A DNA stretch of 36,265 nucleotides from Candidatus Mediterraneibacter excrementigallinarum. GTDB lineage: Bacteria > Bacillota > Clostridia > Lachnospirales > Lachnospiraceae. Below the pieces are notes generated by a model that searched no databases, was not told the DNA's origin, and saw only the letters and a list, made by a program, of their open reading frames with translations. The DNA is taken from positions 1 through 36,265 of the forward strand of contig DWVT01000009.1 of the NCBI GenBank assembly GCA_019120075.1, given 5' to 3'. Below, in pieces: positions 16,139 through 25,598 of this stretch. Each line of letters starts with the position of its first letter. The stretch's first letter is position 1. A program made the translations under genes and the position numbers.

Positions 16139-18133
16139 ATGACAATGGAAAACTGGAAGAAATATGAAAAATCCTATTTTATGCCGCCCGAGCCATGCTA
16201 TGACTGGGTGAAGAAGGATGCGATCGAGAAGCATCCGATCTGGTGCAGCGTGGATCTGCGTGACGGAAACCAGGCGCTGATCGAACCGATGAGCCTGGAT
16301 GAAAAACTGGAGTTCTTCCAGCTTCTTCTGGATGTGGGATTCAAAGTGATCGAAGTCGGATTCCCGGCTGCATCTGAGACAGAGTATCAGTTTGTAAGAA
16401 CACTGATCGAACAGAATATGATCCCGGATGACGTCACCATTCAGGTGCTGACTCAGGCGAGAGAGCATATCATCAAACGTACTTTTGAAGCTGTTAAGGG
16501 AGCTCCTCATGCTATCATTCATGTATACAATTCTACATCAGTGGCTCAGAGAGAGCAGGTCTTTAAGAAAGATAAAGAGCAGATCAAGAAGATCGCTACG
16601 GACGGAGCGGAGCTTCTGAAGAAGCTTGCGGATGAGACAAAAGGAAACTTTACCTTTGAGTACAGTCCGGAAAGCTTCCAGGGAACGGAAGTGGACTATG
16701 CTCTTGAGGTCTGCAACGCAGTTCTGGATATCTGGCAGCCGACGCCGGAGAACAAGGCGGTCATCAATCTTCCGACAACGGTGGAAAACGCGATGCCCCA
16801 TGTTTTTGCAAGCCAGGTAGAATATTTCAATAAACATCTGATCCACAGAGACAGTGTGATCCTTTCCCTTCATCCTCACAATGACAGGGGATCCGGAGTC
16901 AGCGACGCGGAAATGGGTATCCTCGCCGGAGCGGACAGGATCGAAGGAACATTGTTTGGAAACGGAGAGCGTACAGGAAATGTGGATATTGTGACTCTGG
17001 CGATGAACATGTTCTCTCAGGGTGTTGATCCGGGACTGGATTTCTCAAATATGAGTGATATATGTGAAGTCTATGAGCGTGTTACGAGAATGAAAGTATC
17101 TCCGAGACAGCCGTATGCGGGCGAGCTTGTGTTTACTGCGTTCTCAGGCTCGCATCAGGATGCCATCGCAAAGGGAATGGCGTGGAAAGAGGAGAAGCAT
17201 CTGGAAAAATGGAGCGTTCCCTACCTTCCCATCGATCCTCAGGATGTTGGAAGAAGATACGATTCCGATGTCATCCGTATCAACAGCCAGTCAGGAAAAG
17301 GCGGCGTAAACTACATCCTGAAACAGGGATTCGGAATCAGTCTTCCGGAGAAGATGAGAGAGGAAGTCGGATATCTGGTAAAAGATGTGTCCGACAAAGC
17401 GCATAAGGAGCTTACACCGGATCTGGTCTATCGTATTTTTGAGGACAATTACATCAATGCAAAACCCGTGTTTACTGTTGATGAATGCCACTTCAAACAG
17501 GAGGACGGCATTGTTGCGGAAGCTACCATCCATCACAATGGAAATGATCTGAAGATCACAGGAGTCGGAAATGGACGTCTTGACGCGGTGAGCAATGCGA
17601 TCAAACATTATTTTGATGTAAGCTATGAGCTCGCTGTTTATGAAGAACATTCTCTGACGAAAGGTTCTTCTTCAAGAGCAGTTGCATATGTGGGCGTGAT
17701 CTGCAACAAGAAGCGGTACTGGGGCGTAGGCATCGATCCGGATATCATCAAAGCTTCCATCGAAGCGCTGGTCGTTGCGGTCAATAAGATCAAAGAGATC
17801 GCTGAGTCTGATGTGAACAAAGATGAACGGCTTCTGGAGATCACAAATTATATCTATGCAAATTATAAAGATGTTACTCTGGATGACCTTGCGGAGAAGT
17901 TTTTCCTCTCCAAGCCCTATCTCTCAAAATATATTAAAGAGAAGTCGGGGATGACATTCGGGGATATCCTTAAGAAGGTTCGGATGAAAAAGGCGCGGGC
18001 AATGTTAAAAAGCAGCAATGCCACTGTCGAGAGCATTGCAGAGTCCGTCGGATATCAGAATGTAGAACACTTTAACAGGGTCTTTAAGAAAATGTATAAT
18101 ATCACGCCGGTCCAGTACAGGAACCGTCACTAA
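16139..18133 (+). CDS. leuA: 2-isopropylmalate synthase fused to a C-terminal AraC-type DNA-binding domain
   Basis: A 664-residue protein. Residues 30-310 are the HMGL-like catalytic barrel of the LeuA type 2 branch: [13 protein letters not shown] with R41 and D42, HPHNDRG (H245, H247) and GNGERTGN. It condenses acetyl-CoA with 2-oxoisovalerate, the first step of leucine synthesis. Residues about 435-555 are the LeuA dimerisation/leucine-feedback domain ([24 protein letters not shown]). Residues 560-664 are a complete AraC-type double helix-turn-helix ([23 protein letters not shown] and [22 protein letters not shown]). Normal type 2 enzymes end near 560. The frame is continuous across the joint. 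Starts at ATG 16139 or 16145. The leader (15978-16138) is AT-rich with AAAAAAG-type repeats. Confidence 0.93.
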   Translation: MTMENWKKYEKSYFMPPEPCYDWVKKDAIEKHPIWCSVDLRDGNQALIEPMSLDEKLEFFQLLLDVGFKVIEVGFPAASETEYQFVRTLIEQNMIPDDVTIQVLTQAREHIIKRTFEAVKGAPHAIIHVYNSTSVAQREQVFKKDKEQIKKIATDGAELLKKLADETKGNFTFEYSPESFQGTEVDYALEVCNAVLDIWQPTPENKAVINLPTTVENAMPHVFASQVEYFNKHLIHRDSVILSLHPHNDRGSGVSDAEMGILAGADRIEGTLFGNGERTGNVDIVTLAMNMFSQGVDPGLDFSNMSDICEVYERVTRMKVSPRQPYAGELVFTAFSGSHQDAIAKGMAWKEEKHLEKWSVPYLPIDPQDVGRRYDSDVIRINSQSGKGGVNYILKQGFGISLPEKMREEVGYLVKDVSDKAHKELTPDLVYRIFEDNYINAKPVFTVDECHFKQEDGIVAEATIHHNGNDLKITGVGNGRLDAVSNAIKHYFDVSYELAVYEEHSLTKGSSSRAVAYVGVICNKKRYWGVGIDPDIIKASIEALVVAVNKIKEIAESDVNKDERLLEITNYIYANYKDVTLDDLAEKFFLSKPYLSKYIKEKSGMTFGDILKKVRMKKARAMLKSSNATVESIAESVGYQNVEHFNRVFKKMYNITPVQYRNRH

Positions 18134-18134
18134 A

Positions 18135-18630
18135 CAGGGACTGTCTGTGGGAAGTCCGCCAGAATAGATGTATTGCCCTCAGACACACTTCCGTTCGGAA
18201 AACCGCGCAGCGGTACATAAGATCGCAAATGACGCGATCTAAGTACCGGCGCGGTTTTAACGTTCTTCGAGCAACACATCTATTCTGGCAGGGCTGTCCC
18301 AAACGGCAGTCCAGGTTCAGGAACGGCCGGGAGAACGCGCTTTCGCGCTGCTCCCGAGTTACTGGTGCCGAGAATATAAAATTGACAGATCAGAAGGGTC
18401 TTTTTGGCTGAACGGTAAAACTGCCGCAGTCAAAAAAGTCCCTTTTTCTTCTGCAAATTTCCCTGCCGTCCGATCTGCCGGAGCGGGGAGCAGCCCAGCC
18501 GGAGAGAGAGGTTGTCTAAGGACCGTTAAACCAATGCCGGCACTTAGAGCGCGTCCTTTGTGCTCTTACGTGTCCGCTTCATTGGTTTCCGAGCGGGAGC
18601 GTGTCCGCAGACAACCTCTCCCTCCGGCTG
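18135..18630 (+). repeat. Structured repeat element, copy 1 (candidate non-coding RNA)
   Basis: Fills most of the gap after leuA. Module A: GGGAC/GTCCC (18137, 18296), GCCAGAATAGATGT with ACATCTATTCTGGC (18158, 18276), AAAACCGCGC/GCGCGGTTTT (18199, 18249), CGGTAC/GTACCG (18211, 18243), AGATCGC/GCGATCT (18220, 18234). Module C: CGGGAG/CTCCCG around CGCG/CGCG (18328-18356). Module D: terminator-like stem (18396-18442). Module B: outer stem 18496-18517 with 18609-18630 (21 of 22 pairs), GGAC/GTCC (18520, 18603), AAACCAATG/CATTGGTTT (18528, 18580), GGCAC/GTGTC (18539, 18570), AGAGCGC/GTGCTCT (18546, 18560). The same modules, in order, recur at 30620-31149. No protein is encoded. Whether it acts as RNA or as a DNA cruciform is inference. 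Confidence 0.75.
18396..18448 (+). terminator. Terminator-like stem within structured element copy 1 (module D)
   Basis: GGG, a T run and GGCTG (18396-18410) pair with CAGTC, an A run and CCC (18427-18442), followed by TTTTT (18443-18447). A small CGG/CCG hairpin sits on top. It probably ends the leuA transcript or the element's own RNA. Confidence 0.6.
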
Positions 18631-18659
18631 ACGCCCTCTCCCGCCAAATCGCACAAAAT

Positions 18660-18688
18660 TTGTTGTTTTGGGGATATTTTAGTGTTAT
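18660..18688 (+). promoter_or_regulatory. Promoter of the Xaa-Pro aminopeptidase gene
   Basis: TTGTTG (18660-18665) and TGTTAT (18683-18688) with a 17-base spacer, just after the structured element and before AGGAGG at 18712. Confidence 0.45.
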
Positions 18689-18723
18689 CATGGGAATGGA
18701 TTTTACTGACAGGAGGCTTTTGT

Positions 18724-20511
18724 ATGAAAGTTCATGAGAGGATAGATGCTCTCCGCCGCGAGATGGAGAAGGAAGGCATTGACATTTATATAGTACCGAC
18801 GGCAGACTATCACCACAGCGAATATGTTGGGGAATATTTTAAAGTGCGGCAGTTTCTCACGGGATTTACCGGTTCTGCCGGAACAGCGGTGATTACAAAA
18901 GACAAAGCGGGACTCTGGACAGACGGCAGATATTTTATCCAGGCGGACAGGCAGCTTTCCGGGAGCGGGATCTGTCTGTATCGGATGGGTGAGCCGGGAG
19001 TAGATACGATTGAAGAATTTGTTGAAAGAGAACTCCCGCGAAAAGGCGTGATCGGTTTTGACGGAAGAACAGTAGGGATAAAGGACGGCAGAATATACGA
19101 GGAGATCGCCCGGAAGAAAGAAGGAAGACTGGAGTACAGTTATGATCTTGGAGGACGGGTGTGGACGGAACGCCCTGAAATGCCGAAGGCGAAAGCTTTC
19201 CGGCTTGACGTGAAATATGCCGGTGAACCTGCAGCTTCAAAACTTGACCGTATACGGAAGAAAATGATGGAGAAAGGGGCAGATGTGCATATCATTTCCA
19301 GCCTGGATGATGTCGCGTGGACTCTGAATATCAGAGGAGGGGATGTGGCTTACTGTCCTCTGGTACTTTCCTATGCAGTGATCTGGACGGATCACGTGGA
19401 TCTCTATGCAGACCGCGGAAAATTTTCTGAGGACATCCTGCAGGAGTTCGCGGAAAACGATATCCGCGTCCTTCCATACGGGCAGATATACGAAGATGTC
19501 CGAGGCATAAGCGGAAAGCCGGTCATTCTTCTGGACCCGGAGCGCACCAGTTATGCACTTTATAAAGATATCCCGGAGAATGTGAAGATCGTGGAAGAAC
19601 AGAACCCGTCTGTCCTGATGAAATCAGAGAAGAATGATGTTGAGGCGGAAAATATCAGGAAGGCCCACCTGAAAGACGGGATCGCGCACACTCGCTTCAT
19701 GTACTGGCTCAAGAAAAATATCGGAAAGATCCCGATGACGGAAATGTCTGCATCTGATAAACTGGAGGAGTTCCGGGCAGAACAGGAAGGGTATCTGGGA
19801 GCCAGCTTTGCGCCGATCAGCGCGTTTGCCGACCATGGGGCCGTGATCCATTACAGCGCAACGGAAGAGACTGATGTGAAGCTTGAAAAAGGAAAGCTGT
19901 TCCTCACGGACACAGGCGGACATTACTGGGAAGGTACGACAGACATTACAAGAACGGTTGCCCTTGGAGAAGTCTCAAGAAAAGAAAAAGAGCATTTTAC
20001 TCTGACCGCCAGAGCTATGCTGAGGCTTGCGAATACAGTTTTTCTTCACGGCTGTACGGGAGCAAATCTCGACTGTATCGCCCGGGAGATCTTCTGGAAA
20101 GAAAAGCTGAATTTTAACCATGGAACCGGACACGGTGTGGGATATCTGACGAATGTCCACGAAGCGCCCATTAATTTCAGATGGAAAGAGGGGAATTACC
20201 CCGTGCAGCCTCTGGAGAAAAATATGGTGATCTCGGACGAACCGGGAATCTATATTGAAGATTCTCACGGGATCCGTCTGGAAAACCTGCTCCTGGTGCA
20301 GGAAGATGAAAAGAACGAGTACGGTCAGTTTATGAGATTTGAAATCCTGACCTATGTGCCGATCGACCTTGATGCCCTGCTTCCGGAGATGATGACGGCA
20401 GAAGAGAGGAAAATGCTCAATGAATATCACAGGAAAGTATATGAGCTGATCGGGCCTCATCTGAATGAGGAGGAACGGGCCTGGCTGAAAGAGTGTACGA
20501 GGCCGGTATGA
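18724..20511 (+). CDS. Xaa-Pro aminopeptidase (M24B family, three-domain type)
   Basis: A 595-residue cytoplasmic metallopeptidase that removes the residue before proline. Two creatinase-like N-terminal domains (FLTGFTGSAGTAVIT, LWTDGRYFIQA, then SSLDDVAWTLNIRGGDVAYCP) precede the pita-bread catalytic domain with metal ligands in TDTGGHYWEGTTDITRT, GTGHGVGY, SDEPGIYIE and RFEILTYVP. The length fits the large eukaryote-like form rather than the 440-residue PepP. Start ATG 18724 follows AGGAGG; the frame extended to 18601 runs into module B of the structured element and is rejected. Confidence 0.95.
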   Translation: MKVHERIDALRREMEKEGIDIYIVPTADYHHSEYVGEYFKVRQFLTGFTGSAGTAVITKDKAGLWTDGRYFIQADRQLSGSGICLYRMGEPGVDTIEEFVERELPRKGVIGFDGRTVGIKDGRIYEEIARKKEGRLEYSYDLGGRVWTERPEMPKAKAFRLDVKYAGEPAASKLDRIRKKMMEKGADVHIISSLDDVAWTLNIRGGDVAYCPLVLSYAVIWTDHVDLYADRGKFSEDILQEFAENDIRVLPYGQIYEDVRGISGKPVILLDPERTSYALYKDIPENVKIVEEQNPSVLMKSEKNDVEAENIRKAHLKDGIAHTRFMYWLKKNIGKIPMTEMSASDKLEEFRAEQEGYLGASFAPISAFADHGAVIHYSATEETDVKLEKGKLFLTDTGGHYWEGTTDITRTVALGEVSRKEKEHFTLTARAMLRLANTVFLHGCTGANLDCIAREIFWKEKLNFNHGTGHGVGYLTNVHEAPINFRWKEGNYPVQPLEKNMVISDEPGIYIEDSHGIRLENLLLVQEDEKNEYGQFMRFEILTYVPIDLDALLPEMMTAEERKMLNEYHRKVYELIGPHLNEEERAWLKECTRPV

Positions 20512-20542
20512 GAGAATAGAAATAAAATAAGGAAATATAAAA

Positions 20543-21481
20543 ATGGAACCAACAGAAAACACAACCAATGAACTGATTGCCAGGATAGAGTCAAAATATT
20601 CAAAATTGAGCAAAGGTCAGAAAAGGCTTGCGGATTATGTCCGTCAGAATTATGATAAGGCGGTCTTCCTGACGGCAGCCAGGCTGGGAGAGATCGTCGG
20701 GGTGAGCGAGTCCACAGTAGTCCGATTCGCGACCCAGCTCGGGTACAAAGGGTATCCGGGGTTCCAGAAGGCGTTGGAAGAACTGGTTAGGAACAAGCTG
20801 AATTCGATCCAGAGGATGGAAGTGACATACGGAAGGATCAGCCAGAGTGAGATACTGGAGACAGTGCTGCACTCTGACATTGAGAAGATAAAGCAGACGT
20901 TGTCGGCAATCGACCACAAGGCGTTCAACCTTGCGATCGACACGATCCTGGGAGCAGAGAAGATCTATGTCATAGGGATCAGAAGCTGTGCTCCGCTTGC
21001 GTCGTTCCTAAGCTTTTATCTGAACCTGGTCTGTCAGGATGTTACAGCGGTGACGACGAACAGCTCAAGCGAGATATTCGAACAGCTGATCCGTATCAAC
21101 GAGAAAGATGTCATCATCGGGATCAGCTTTCCACGCTATTCCATGCGTACACTGAAAGCGCTGGAGTTTGCGAGCAACAGGCAAGCCAAAGTAATCACAC
21201 TGACGGACAGCGTGCATTCCCCGATGAATCTCTATTCGTCCTGTAATCTGATCGCCCGGAGTGATATGGCGTCGATCGTAGATTCACTGGTAGCTCCGCT
21301 GAGTGTGATCAATGCGCTGATCGTTGCTCTCTGCATGAAGAAGCAGGATGAAGTGGTGAGTACGCTGGAGACACTGGAAAAGATCTGGGGAGAATACCAG
21401 GTGTACAGCGGAGATGAACTGAATCCGGTGAGCGGCACGGTTTCTGTGGAGAATGACGGCAAAGATACGGAGGGCAGATAA
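20543..21481 (+). CDS. RpiR/MurR-type transcriptional regulator with SIS domain
   Basis: A 312-residue regulator: N-terminal RpiR helix-turn-helix (residues 15-80, KLSKGQKRLADYVRQNYDKAVFL, LGEIVGVSESTVVRFATQLGYKGYPGFQ) and a sugar-phosphate-binding SIS domain (about 115-255, IYVIGIRSCAPLASFL, VIIGISFPRYSMRTL). Family members respond to phosphosugars and control their use. No sugar operon adjoins, so the ligand is unknown. The gene lies four bases before the flavoprotein gene and probably shares its transcript. Confidence 0.92.
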   Translation: MEPTENTTNELIARIESKYSKLSKGQKRLADYVRQNYDKAVFLTAARLGEIVGVSESTVVRFATQLGYKGYPGFQKALEELVRNKLNSIQRMEVTYGRISQSEILETVLHSDIEKIKQTLSAIDHKAFNLAIDTILGAEKIYVIGIRSCAPLASFLSFYLNLVCQDVTAVTTNSSSEIFEQLIRINEKDVIIGISFPRYSMRTLKALEFASNRQAKVITLTDSVHSPMNLYSSCNLIARSDMASIVDSLVAPLSVINALIVALCMKKQDEVVSTLETLEKIWGEYQVYSGDELNPVSGTVSVENDGKDTEGR

Positions 21482-21484
21482 AAG

Positions 21485-22729
21485 ATGAGCAGTGTGATCG
21501 TGATCGGCGGAGGCCCTGCAGGAATGATGGCGGCCATTTCGGCAGCCGAATGCGGAGCCAGAGTAAGCCTTCTGGAAAAAAATGAAAAGCTTGGAAAAAA
21601 ACTCTTCATCACCGGAAAAGGGCGGTGCAACCTGACTAATGCGGCGGATATTGAGGAGTTTTTCCGCGCCGTGATCAGCAATCCTAAATTTTTGTACAGC
21701 GCTTTTTACTCCTTTACAAATGAACAGACGATTGCTTTTTTTGAGAGCCTCGGCCTGAAGACGAAAGTGGAGAGGGGCGGAAGAGTGTTCCCCCAGTCTG
21801 ATCATTCCTCGGATGTGATCAGCGCTCTGAGCAGGGAACTTTCACGTAGAAAAGCAGATGTCTTACTTCATACGGAAGTAAAGGAGCTTATCATAGAAGA
21901 AGGAAGAGCAGCGGGAGTACTCCTGTCTTCCGGGAAAAAGCTGTATGCAGATGCAGTGATCGTGGCTTCCGGAGGGATATCCTATCCTTCCACCGGTTCT
22001 ACAGGAGACGGATACCGGTTTGCGGAATCGTGCGGGCATCGGGTCACGGAACTTTCTCCCGCTCTGGTTCCGATGGAAGTGAAAGAATGGTATGCAAAAG
22101 AATTGATGGGGCTTTCTCTGAGAAATATACAGATCCGTATCACAGAAGGGAAAAAGAAGCTGTACGAAGAATTCGGGGAAATGCTTTTTACCCATTACGG
22201 AGTGACAGGACCTGTGATCTTAAGTGCCAGCAGTGTTGTCGGAAATCGTCTGAAACAGAAAGAACTGACACTCCATATCGATCTGAAACCGGCGCTTTCG
22301 GAAGAGCAGCTCGACAAGAGAGTGCTGAGAGAGTTTGAGGCAAATCATAACCGACAGTTCAAAAACGCGGTGGACAGTCTTTTCCCTGCAAAGTTGAAAC
22401 CGGTGATGGTGGAACTTTCTGAAATTCCGGAGGACAAAAAAGTACATGAGATCACAAAGGAAGAGAGACTTCGCTTTGTCCGCCTGATCAAAGATTTTAC
22501 AATGACACTTACGAATCTGAGAGGTTATAATGAAGCGATCATCACGAAGGGGGGAGTTTCCGTCAAAGAGGTTGATCCGGGGACTATGGAGTCCAAAAAG
22601 GTTTCCAGTCTGTATTTTGCGGGAGAGGTCCTGGATCTGGATGCGGTGACCGGAGGATATAATCTTCAGATCGCATGGTCTACAGGATATCTGGCGGGAA
22701 TGAGTGCGGCAGAAAGGGAAAAGAATTAA
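21485..22729 (+). CDS. NAD(P)/FAD-dependent oxidoreductase, BaiN/HI0933 family
   Basis: A 414-residue flavoprotein. The Rossmann motif GGGPAGMMAA (8-17), LEKNEKLGKKLFITGKGRCNLTN and the C-terminal FAGEVLDLDAVTGGYNLQIAWSTG are the family's hallmarks. BaiN of Clostridium scindens, from this family, is linked to bile-acid 7-dehydroxylation, but most members have no proven substrate, and here the neighbours (RpiR regulator, cmk) give no bile-acid context, so I do not assign that role. Seven-base-spaced ribosome site lies in the end of the regulator gene. cmk follows after 27 bases. Confidence 0.93.
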   Translation: MSSVIVIGGGPAGMMAAISAAECGARVSLLEKNEKLGKKLFITGKGRCNLTNAADIEEFFRAVISNPKFLYSAFYSFTNEQTIAFFESLGLKTKVERGGRVFPQSDHSSDVISALSRELSRRKADVLLHTEVKELIIEEGRAAGVLLSSGKKLYADAVIVASGGISYPSTGSTGDGYRFAESCGHRVTELSPALVPMEVKEWYAKELMGLSLRNIQIRITEGKKKLYEEFGEMLFTHYGVTGPVILSASSVVGNRLKQKELTLHIDLKPALSEEQLDKRVLREFEANHNRQFKNAVDSLFPAKLKPVMVELSEIPEDKKVHEITKEERLRFVRLIKDFTMTLTNLRGYNEAIITKGGVSVKEVDPGTMESKKVSSLYFAGEVLDLDAVTGGYNLQIAWSTGYLAGMSAAEREKN

Positions 22730-22756
22730 AATATTTCTATATTATGGAGGAAAAAG

Positions 22757-23413
22757 ATGGGATACAATGTAGCGATAGACGGACCGGCAGGAGCGGGAAA
22801 GAGTACGATCGCAAAGCTGGTTGCAAAGGAAAAAGGATATATCTATGTGGATACCGGGGCAATGTACAGGGGACTCGCGATCCATTTCCTGAAAAAAGGA
22901 GTCGACCCCGAGGATAAGAAGGCGGTTGCGGAAGCGTGCAAAGATGCTGAAGTGACCATCGGATATGAAAATGGGATCCAGCAGATTTATCTGAACGGAG
23001 AAAATGTTACAGGGATGCTCCGTACAGAAGAGGTTGGAAATATGGCATCCAAAACATCAGCCATTCCGGAAGTGAGAAATAAACTTCTGGATCTGCAGCG
23101 CTCCCTTGCGAAAGAAAAGGACGTGATCATGGACGGAAGAGATATCGGAACTAATATCCTTCCGGATGCAGATGTCAAGATCTATCTTACGGCCAGTGTG
23201 GAGACCAGGGCAAAACGCAGGTTTGACGAACTCAAAGAAAAGGGGGAGGACTGCAGTCTGGAAGAGATCTCAAAGGATATCCGGGAGAGAGATGAAAGAG
23301 ATATGACGAGAGAGATTGCCCCCCTGAGGAAGGCGGAGGATGCTGTCCTCGTCGACAGTTCAAATATGACTATTCCGGAAGTGGTGGATGCGATCTGCAG
23401 TTACTGCAGGTAG
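22757..23413 (+). CDS. cmk: Cytidylate kinase
   Basis: A 218-residue kinase that phosphorylates CMP and dCMP with ATP. Walker A GPAGAGKST lies at residues 9-17, followed by YVDTGAMYRG, the NMP-binding MASKTSAIPEVRNKL, MDGRDIGTNILPDADVKIYLTAS and the lid RDERDMTREIAPL. Full length. GGAGG at 22746-22750 precedes the ATG. The order cmk-ispH-S1 gene is widely kept in Clostridia. Confidence 0.96.
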   Translation: MGYNVAIDGPAGAGKSTIAKLVAKEKGYIYVDTGAMYRGLAIHFLKKGVDPEDKKAVAEACKDAEVTIGYENGIQQIYLNGENVTGMLRTEEVGNMASKTSAIPEVRNKLLDLQRSLAKEKDVIMDGRDIGTNILPDADVKIYLTASVETRAKRRFDELKEKGEDCSLEEISKDIRERDERDMTREIAPLRKAEDAVLVDSSNMTIPEVVDAICSYCR

Positions 23414-23449
23414 AAACCGGTGAAAAAAGCAGACAGGAGAGACGGGACG

Positions 23450-24307
23450 ATGAAAGTAATAAAAGCGAAAACAGCGGGATTCTGTTTTGGCGTCAAGCGG
23501 GCGGTCGACACAGTATATGAACAGCTGGATAAAAAGAAGGATGGGGAGAGGATTTATACTTATGGACCGATCATCCATAACGAAGAAGTGATCAAGGATA
23601 TGGAGGCAAAAGGAGTTGAGGTCCTCCGGTCGGAAGAAGAGCTTGAAAAACTTCAGGGAGGGACAGTTATTATCCGTTCTCACGGCGTGGAGAAAAGAAT
23701 CTATGATATCCTGGATGAGAAGCATGTAAAGATCGTTGACGCCACCTGTCCCTTTGTCAAGAAGATCCACAATATCGTACAGGAGCAGAACCGTGAGGGC
23801 AGATACATTGTGATCATCGGGAACCCGGAACATCCGGAGGTGCGAGGCATAAAAGGATGGGCCGGAGAAGAGGCATGTGTTATTCAGGACAGAGCCGACG
23901 CGGAAAAGTTTTCTGTTGATGCAAATAAAAAAATCTGTATAGTTTCCCAGACGACATTTAATTACAATAAATTTAAAGATTTAGTTGAAATTATTTCTGA
24001 AAAGAGTTATGATGTAAGTGTTTTAAATACAATCTGCAATGCTACAAAAGAACGTCAGACAGAGGCTCAGAGCATCGCAGAGACGGTGGATGCTATGATA
24101 GTGATTGGTGACAAGCATAGTTCCAATACCCAGAAGTTATTTGAAATATGCCATGGGGCATGTAACAATACGTACTATATACAGACACTTGACGATTTGG
24201 ATTTGAATCAATTAGGGTCAGTGGAAACAGTAGGTATTACAGCAGGGGCATCCACGCCCAACAATATAATTGAGGAGGTTCAAAATAATGTCAGAATTAT
24301 CTTTTGA
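23450..24307 (+). CDS. ispH: 4-hydroxy-3-methylbut-2-enyl diphosphate reductase
   Basis: A 285-residue iron-sulfur enzyme making IPP and DMAPP in the last step of the MEP isoprenoid pathway. The three cluster cysteines are in GFCFGV, DATCPFV and NTICNAT; the TQTTF-like SQTTFNYN and HSSNTQKL motifs bind substrate. I choose ATG 23450, with AGGAGA nine bases upstream; GTG 23420 would add a non-family leader. The 3' third (about 23930-24300) is clearly AT-richer than the rest. The stop overlaps the S1 gene start by 20 bases, so this is the stand-alone arrangement of what is a fused IspH-RpsA in some Clostridia. Confidence 0.95.
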   Translation: MKVIKAKTAGFCFGVKRAVDTVYEQLDKKKDGERIYTYGPIIHNEEVIKDMEAKGVEVLRSEEELEKLQGGTVIIRSHGVEKRIYDILDEKHVKIVDATCPFVKKIHNIVQEQNREGRYIVIIGNPEHPEVRGIKGWAGEEACVIQDRADAEKFSVDANKKICIVSQTTFNYNKFKDLVEIISEKSYDVSVLNTICNATKERQTEAQSIAETVDAMIVIGDKHSSNTQKLFEICHGACNNTYYIQTLDDLDLNQLGSVETVGITAGASTPNNIIEEVQNNVRIIF

Positions 24308-25370
24308 ACAGATGTTAGACGAGTCATTTAAAACAATTCATAACGGTGAGGTAGTTGAGGGTACTGTTATCGATGTGAAACCGGATGAGATTATCCTGAA
24401 CATCGGATATAAGGCAGACGGAATCATCACAAAGAATGAATATTCAAATGATCAGTCTCTCGATCTGACAACAGTTGTGTCTGTAGGAGATACGATGACG
24501 GTAAAGGTGCTGAAAGTAAATGATGGAGAAGGACAGGTCCTTCTTACATATAAGAGACTTGCGGCAGAGAAAGGAAATGAGCGTCTCCGTGAGGCGTATG
24601 AGAACAAGGAAGTTCTCAAAGCCACGGTTACACAGATTCTTGGAGGAGGTATCTGTGCAACGGTCGACGAGGTAAGAGTATTTATCCCGGCAAGCCTTGT
24701 ATCAGACTCCTATGAAAAAGATCTCAGCAAATATGAAGGAAAAGAGATTGAATTTGTGATCAGCGAGTTCAATCCGAGAAGAAACAGAGTGATCGGCGAC
24801 AGACGCCAGCTCCTTGTTGCAGAACGCGCAGAGAAACAGAAAGAGCTGTTTGCAAAACTTAAAGTCGGCGATACAGTAGAAGGAACTGTTAAGAATGTAA
24901 CAGATTTCGGCGCATTCGTTGATCTTGGCGGTGTGGACGGACTGCTCCACATTTCAGAGATGTCCTGGGGAAGAGTTGACAACCCGAAGAAACTTTTCCA
25001 CGTTGGAGATCAGCTGAAAGTTCTCGTAAAGGATATCCACGATACAAAGATCGCGCTCAGCCTGAAATTCCCGGAGACAAATCCGTGGGCAAATGCAGCA
25101 GAAGATTTTGCAGTTGGAAAGGTGATCACCGGAAAAGTAGCGCGTATGACAGATTTCGGAGCTTTTGTAGAACTTGCTCCGGGAGTGGATGCATTACTCC
25201 ATGTATCCCAGATTTCCAAAGCTCATGTGGATAAGCCGTCAGATGTATTATCAATCGGACAGGAGATCACAGCAAAGATCGTTGATCTCAATGAGGCAGA
25301 GAAAAAGATCAGCCTGAGCATGAAAGCTCTTGAAAATGAGAATCACGCAGAGGATGCTGAGGAAGAATAG
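24288..25370 (+). CDS. rpsA: S1 RNA-binding domain protein (ribosomal S1-like)
   Basis: A 360-residue protein with four S1 repeats (about residues 18-85, 103-168, 186-255 and 271-340); the last two show the strong consensus VEGTVKNVTDFGAFVDLGGVDGLLHISEMSW and TGKVARMTDFGAFVELAPGVDALLHVSQIS. Escherichia coli S1 has six repeats; four is usual for Firmicutes. It probably helps mRNA bind the ribosome. Start ATG 24288 follows GAGGAGG, which lies inside ispH. The acidic tail NHAEDAEEE is typical. Confidence 0.93.
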   Translation: MSELSFEQMLDESFKTIHNGEVVEGTVIDVKPDEIILNIGYKADGIITKNEYSNDQSLDLTTVVSVGDTMTVKVLKVNDGEGQVLLTYKRLAAEKGNERLREAYENKEVLKATVTQILGGGICATVDEVRVFIPASLVSDSYEKDLSKYEGKEIEFVISEFNPRRNRVIGDRRQLLVAERAEKQKELFAKLKVGDTVEGTVKNVTDFGAFVDLGGVDGLLHISEMSWGRVDNPKKLFHVGDQLKVLVKDIHDTKIALSLKFPETNPWANAAEDFAVGKVITGKVARMTDFGAFVELAPGVDALLHVSQISKAHVDKPSDVLSIGQEITAKIVDLNEAEKKISLSMKALENENHAEDAEEE

Positions 25371-25380
25371 AGCAGATAAA

Positions 25381-25407
25381 ACAGCCGGAGTACCGGCTGT
25401 TTTTTTA
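25381..25407 (+). terminator. Intrinsic terminator after the S1 gene
   Basis: ACAGCCGG (25381-25388) and CCGGCTGT (25393-25400) with loop AGTA and a run of seven T. It separates the cmk-ispH-S1 transcript from the Rnf operon. Confidence 0.95.
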
Positions 25408-25598
25408 TGCGATTTTTACGGAAAAATATAAGGCTTTTTGTTAAAAAATCATCAGGGTGTTTACAAAAATATGCAATCTTTATTGCTAAATTACTGGATT
25501 TTAAGTCTGTTTTTTAGTAAAATAGTCTTATTGTGAAAAATATGCGCATATTTTGCTGGATAAAGCGAAATACGCTGCAGAAAGAAAGGAAGAGAAAA

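Noticed and set aside
18229-18737. Short open frames within structured element copy 1
   Set aside because: They have no ribosome sites and the matching frames are not kept in copy 2, while the stems are.
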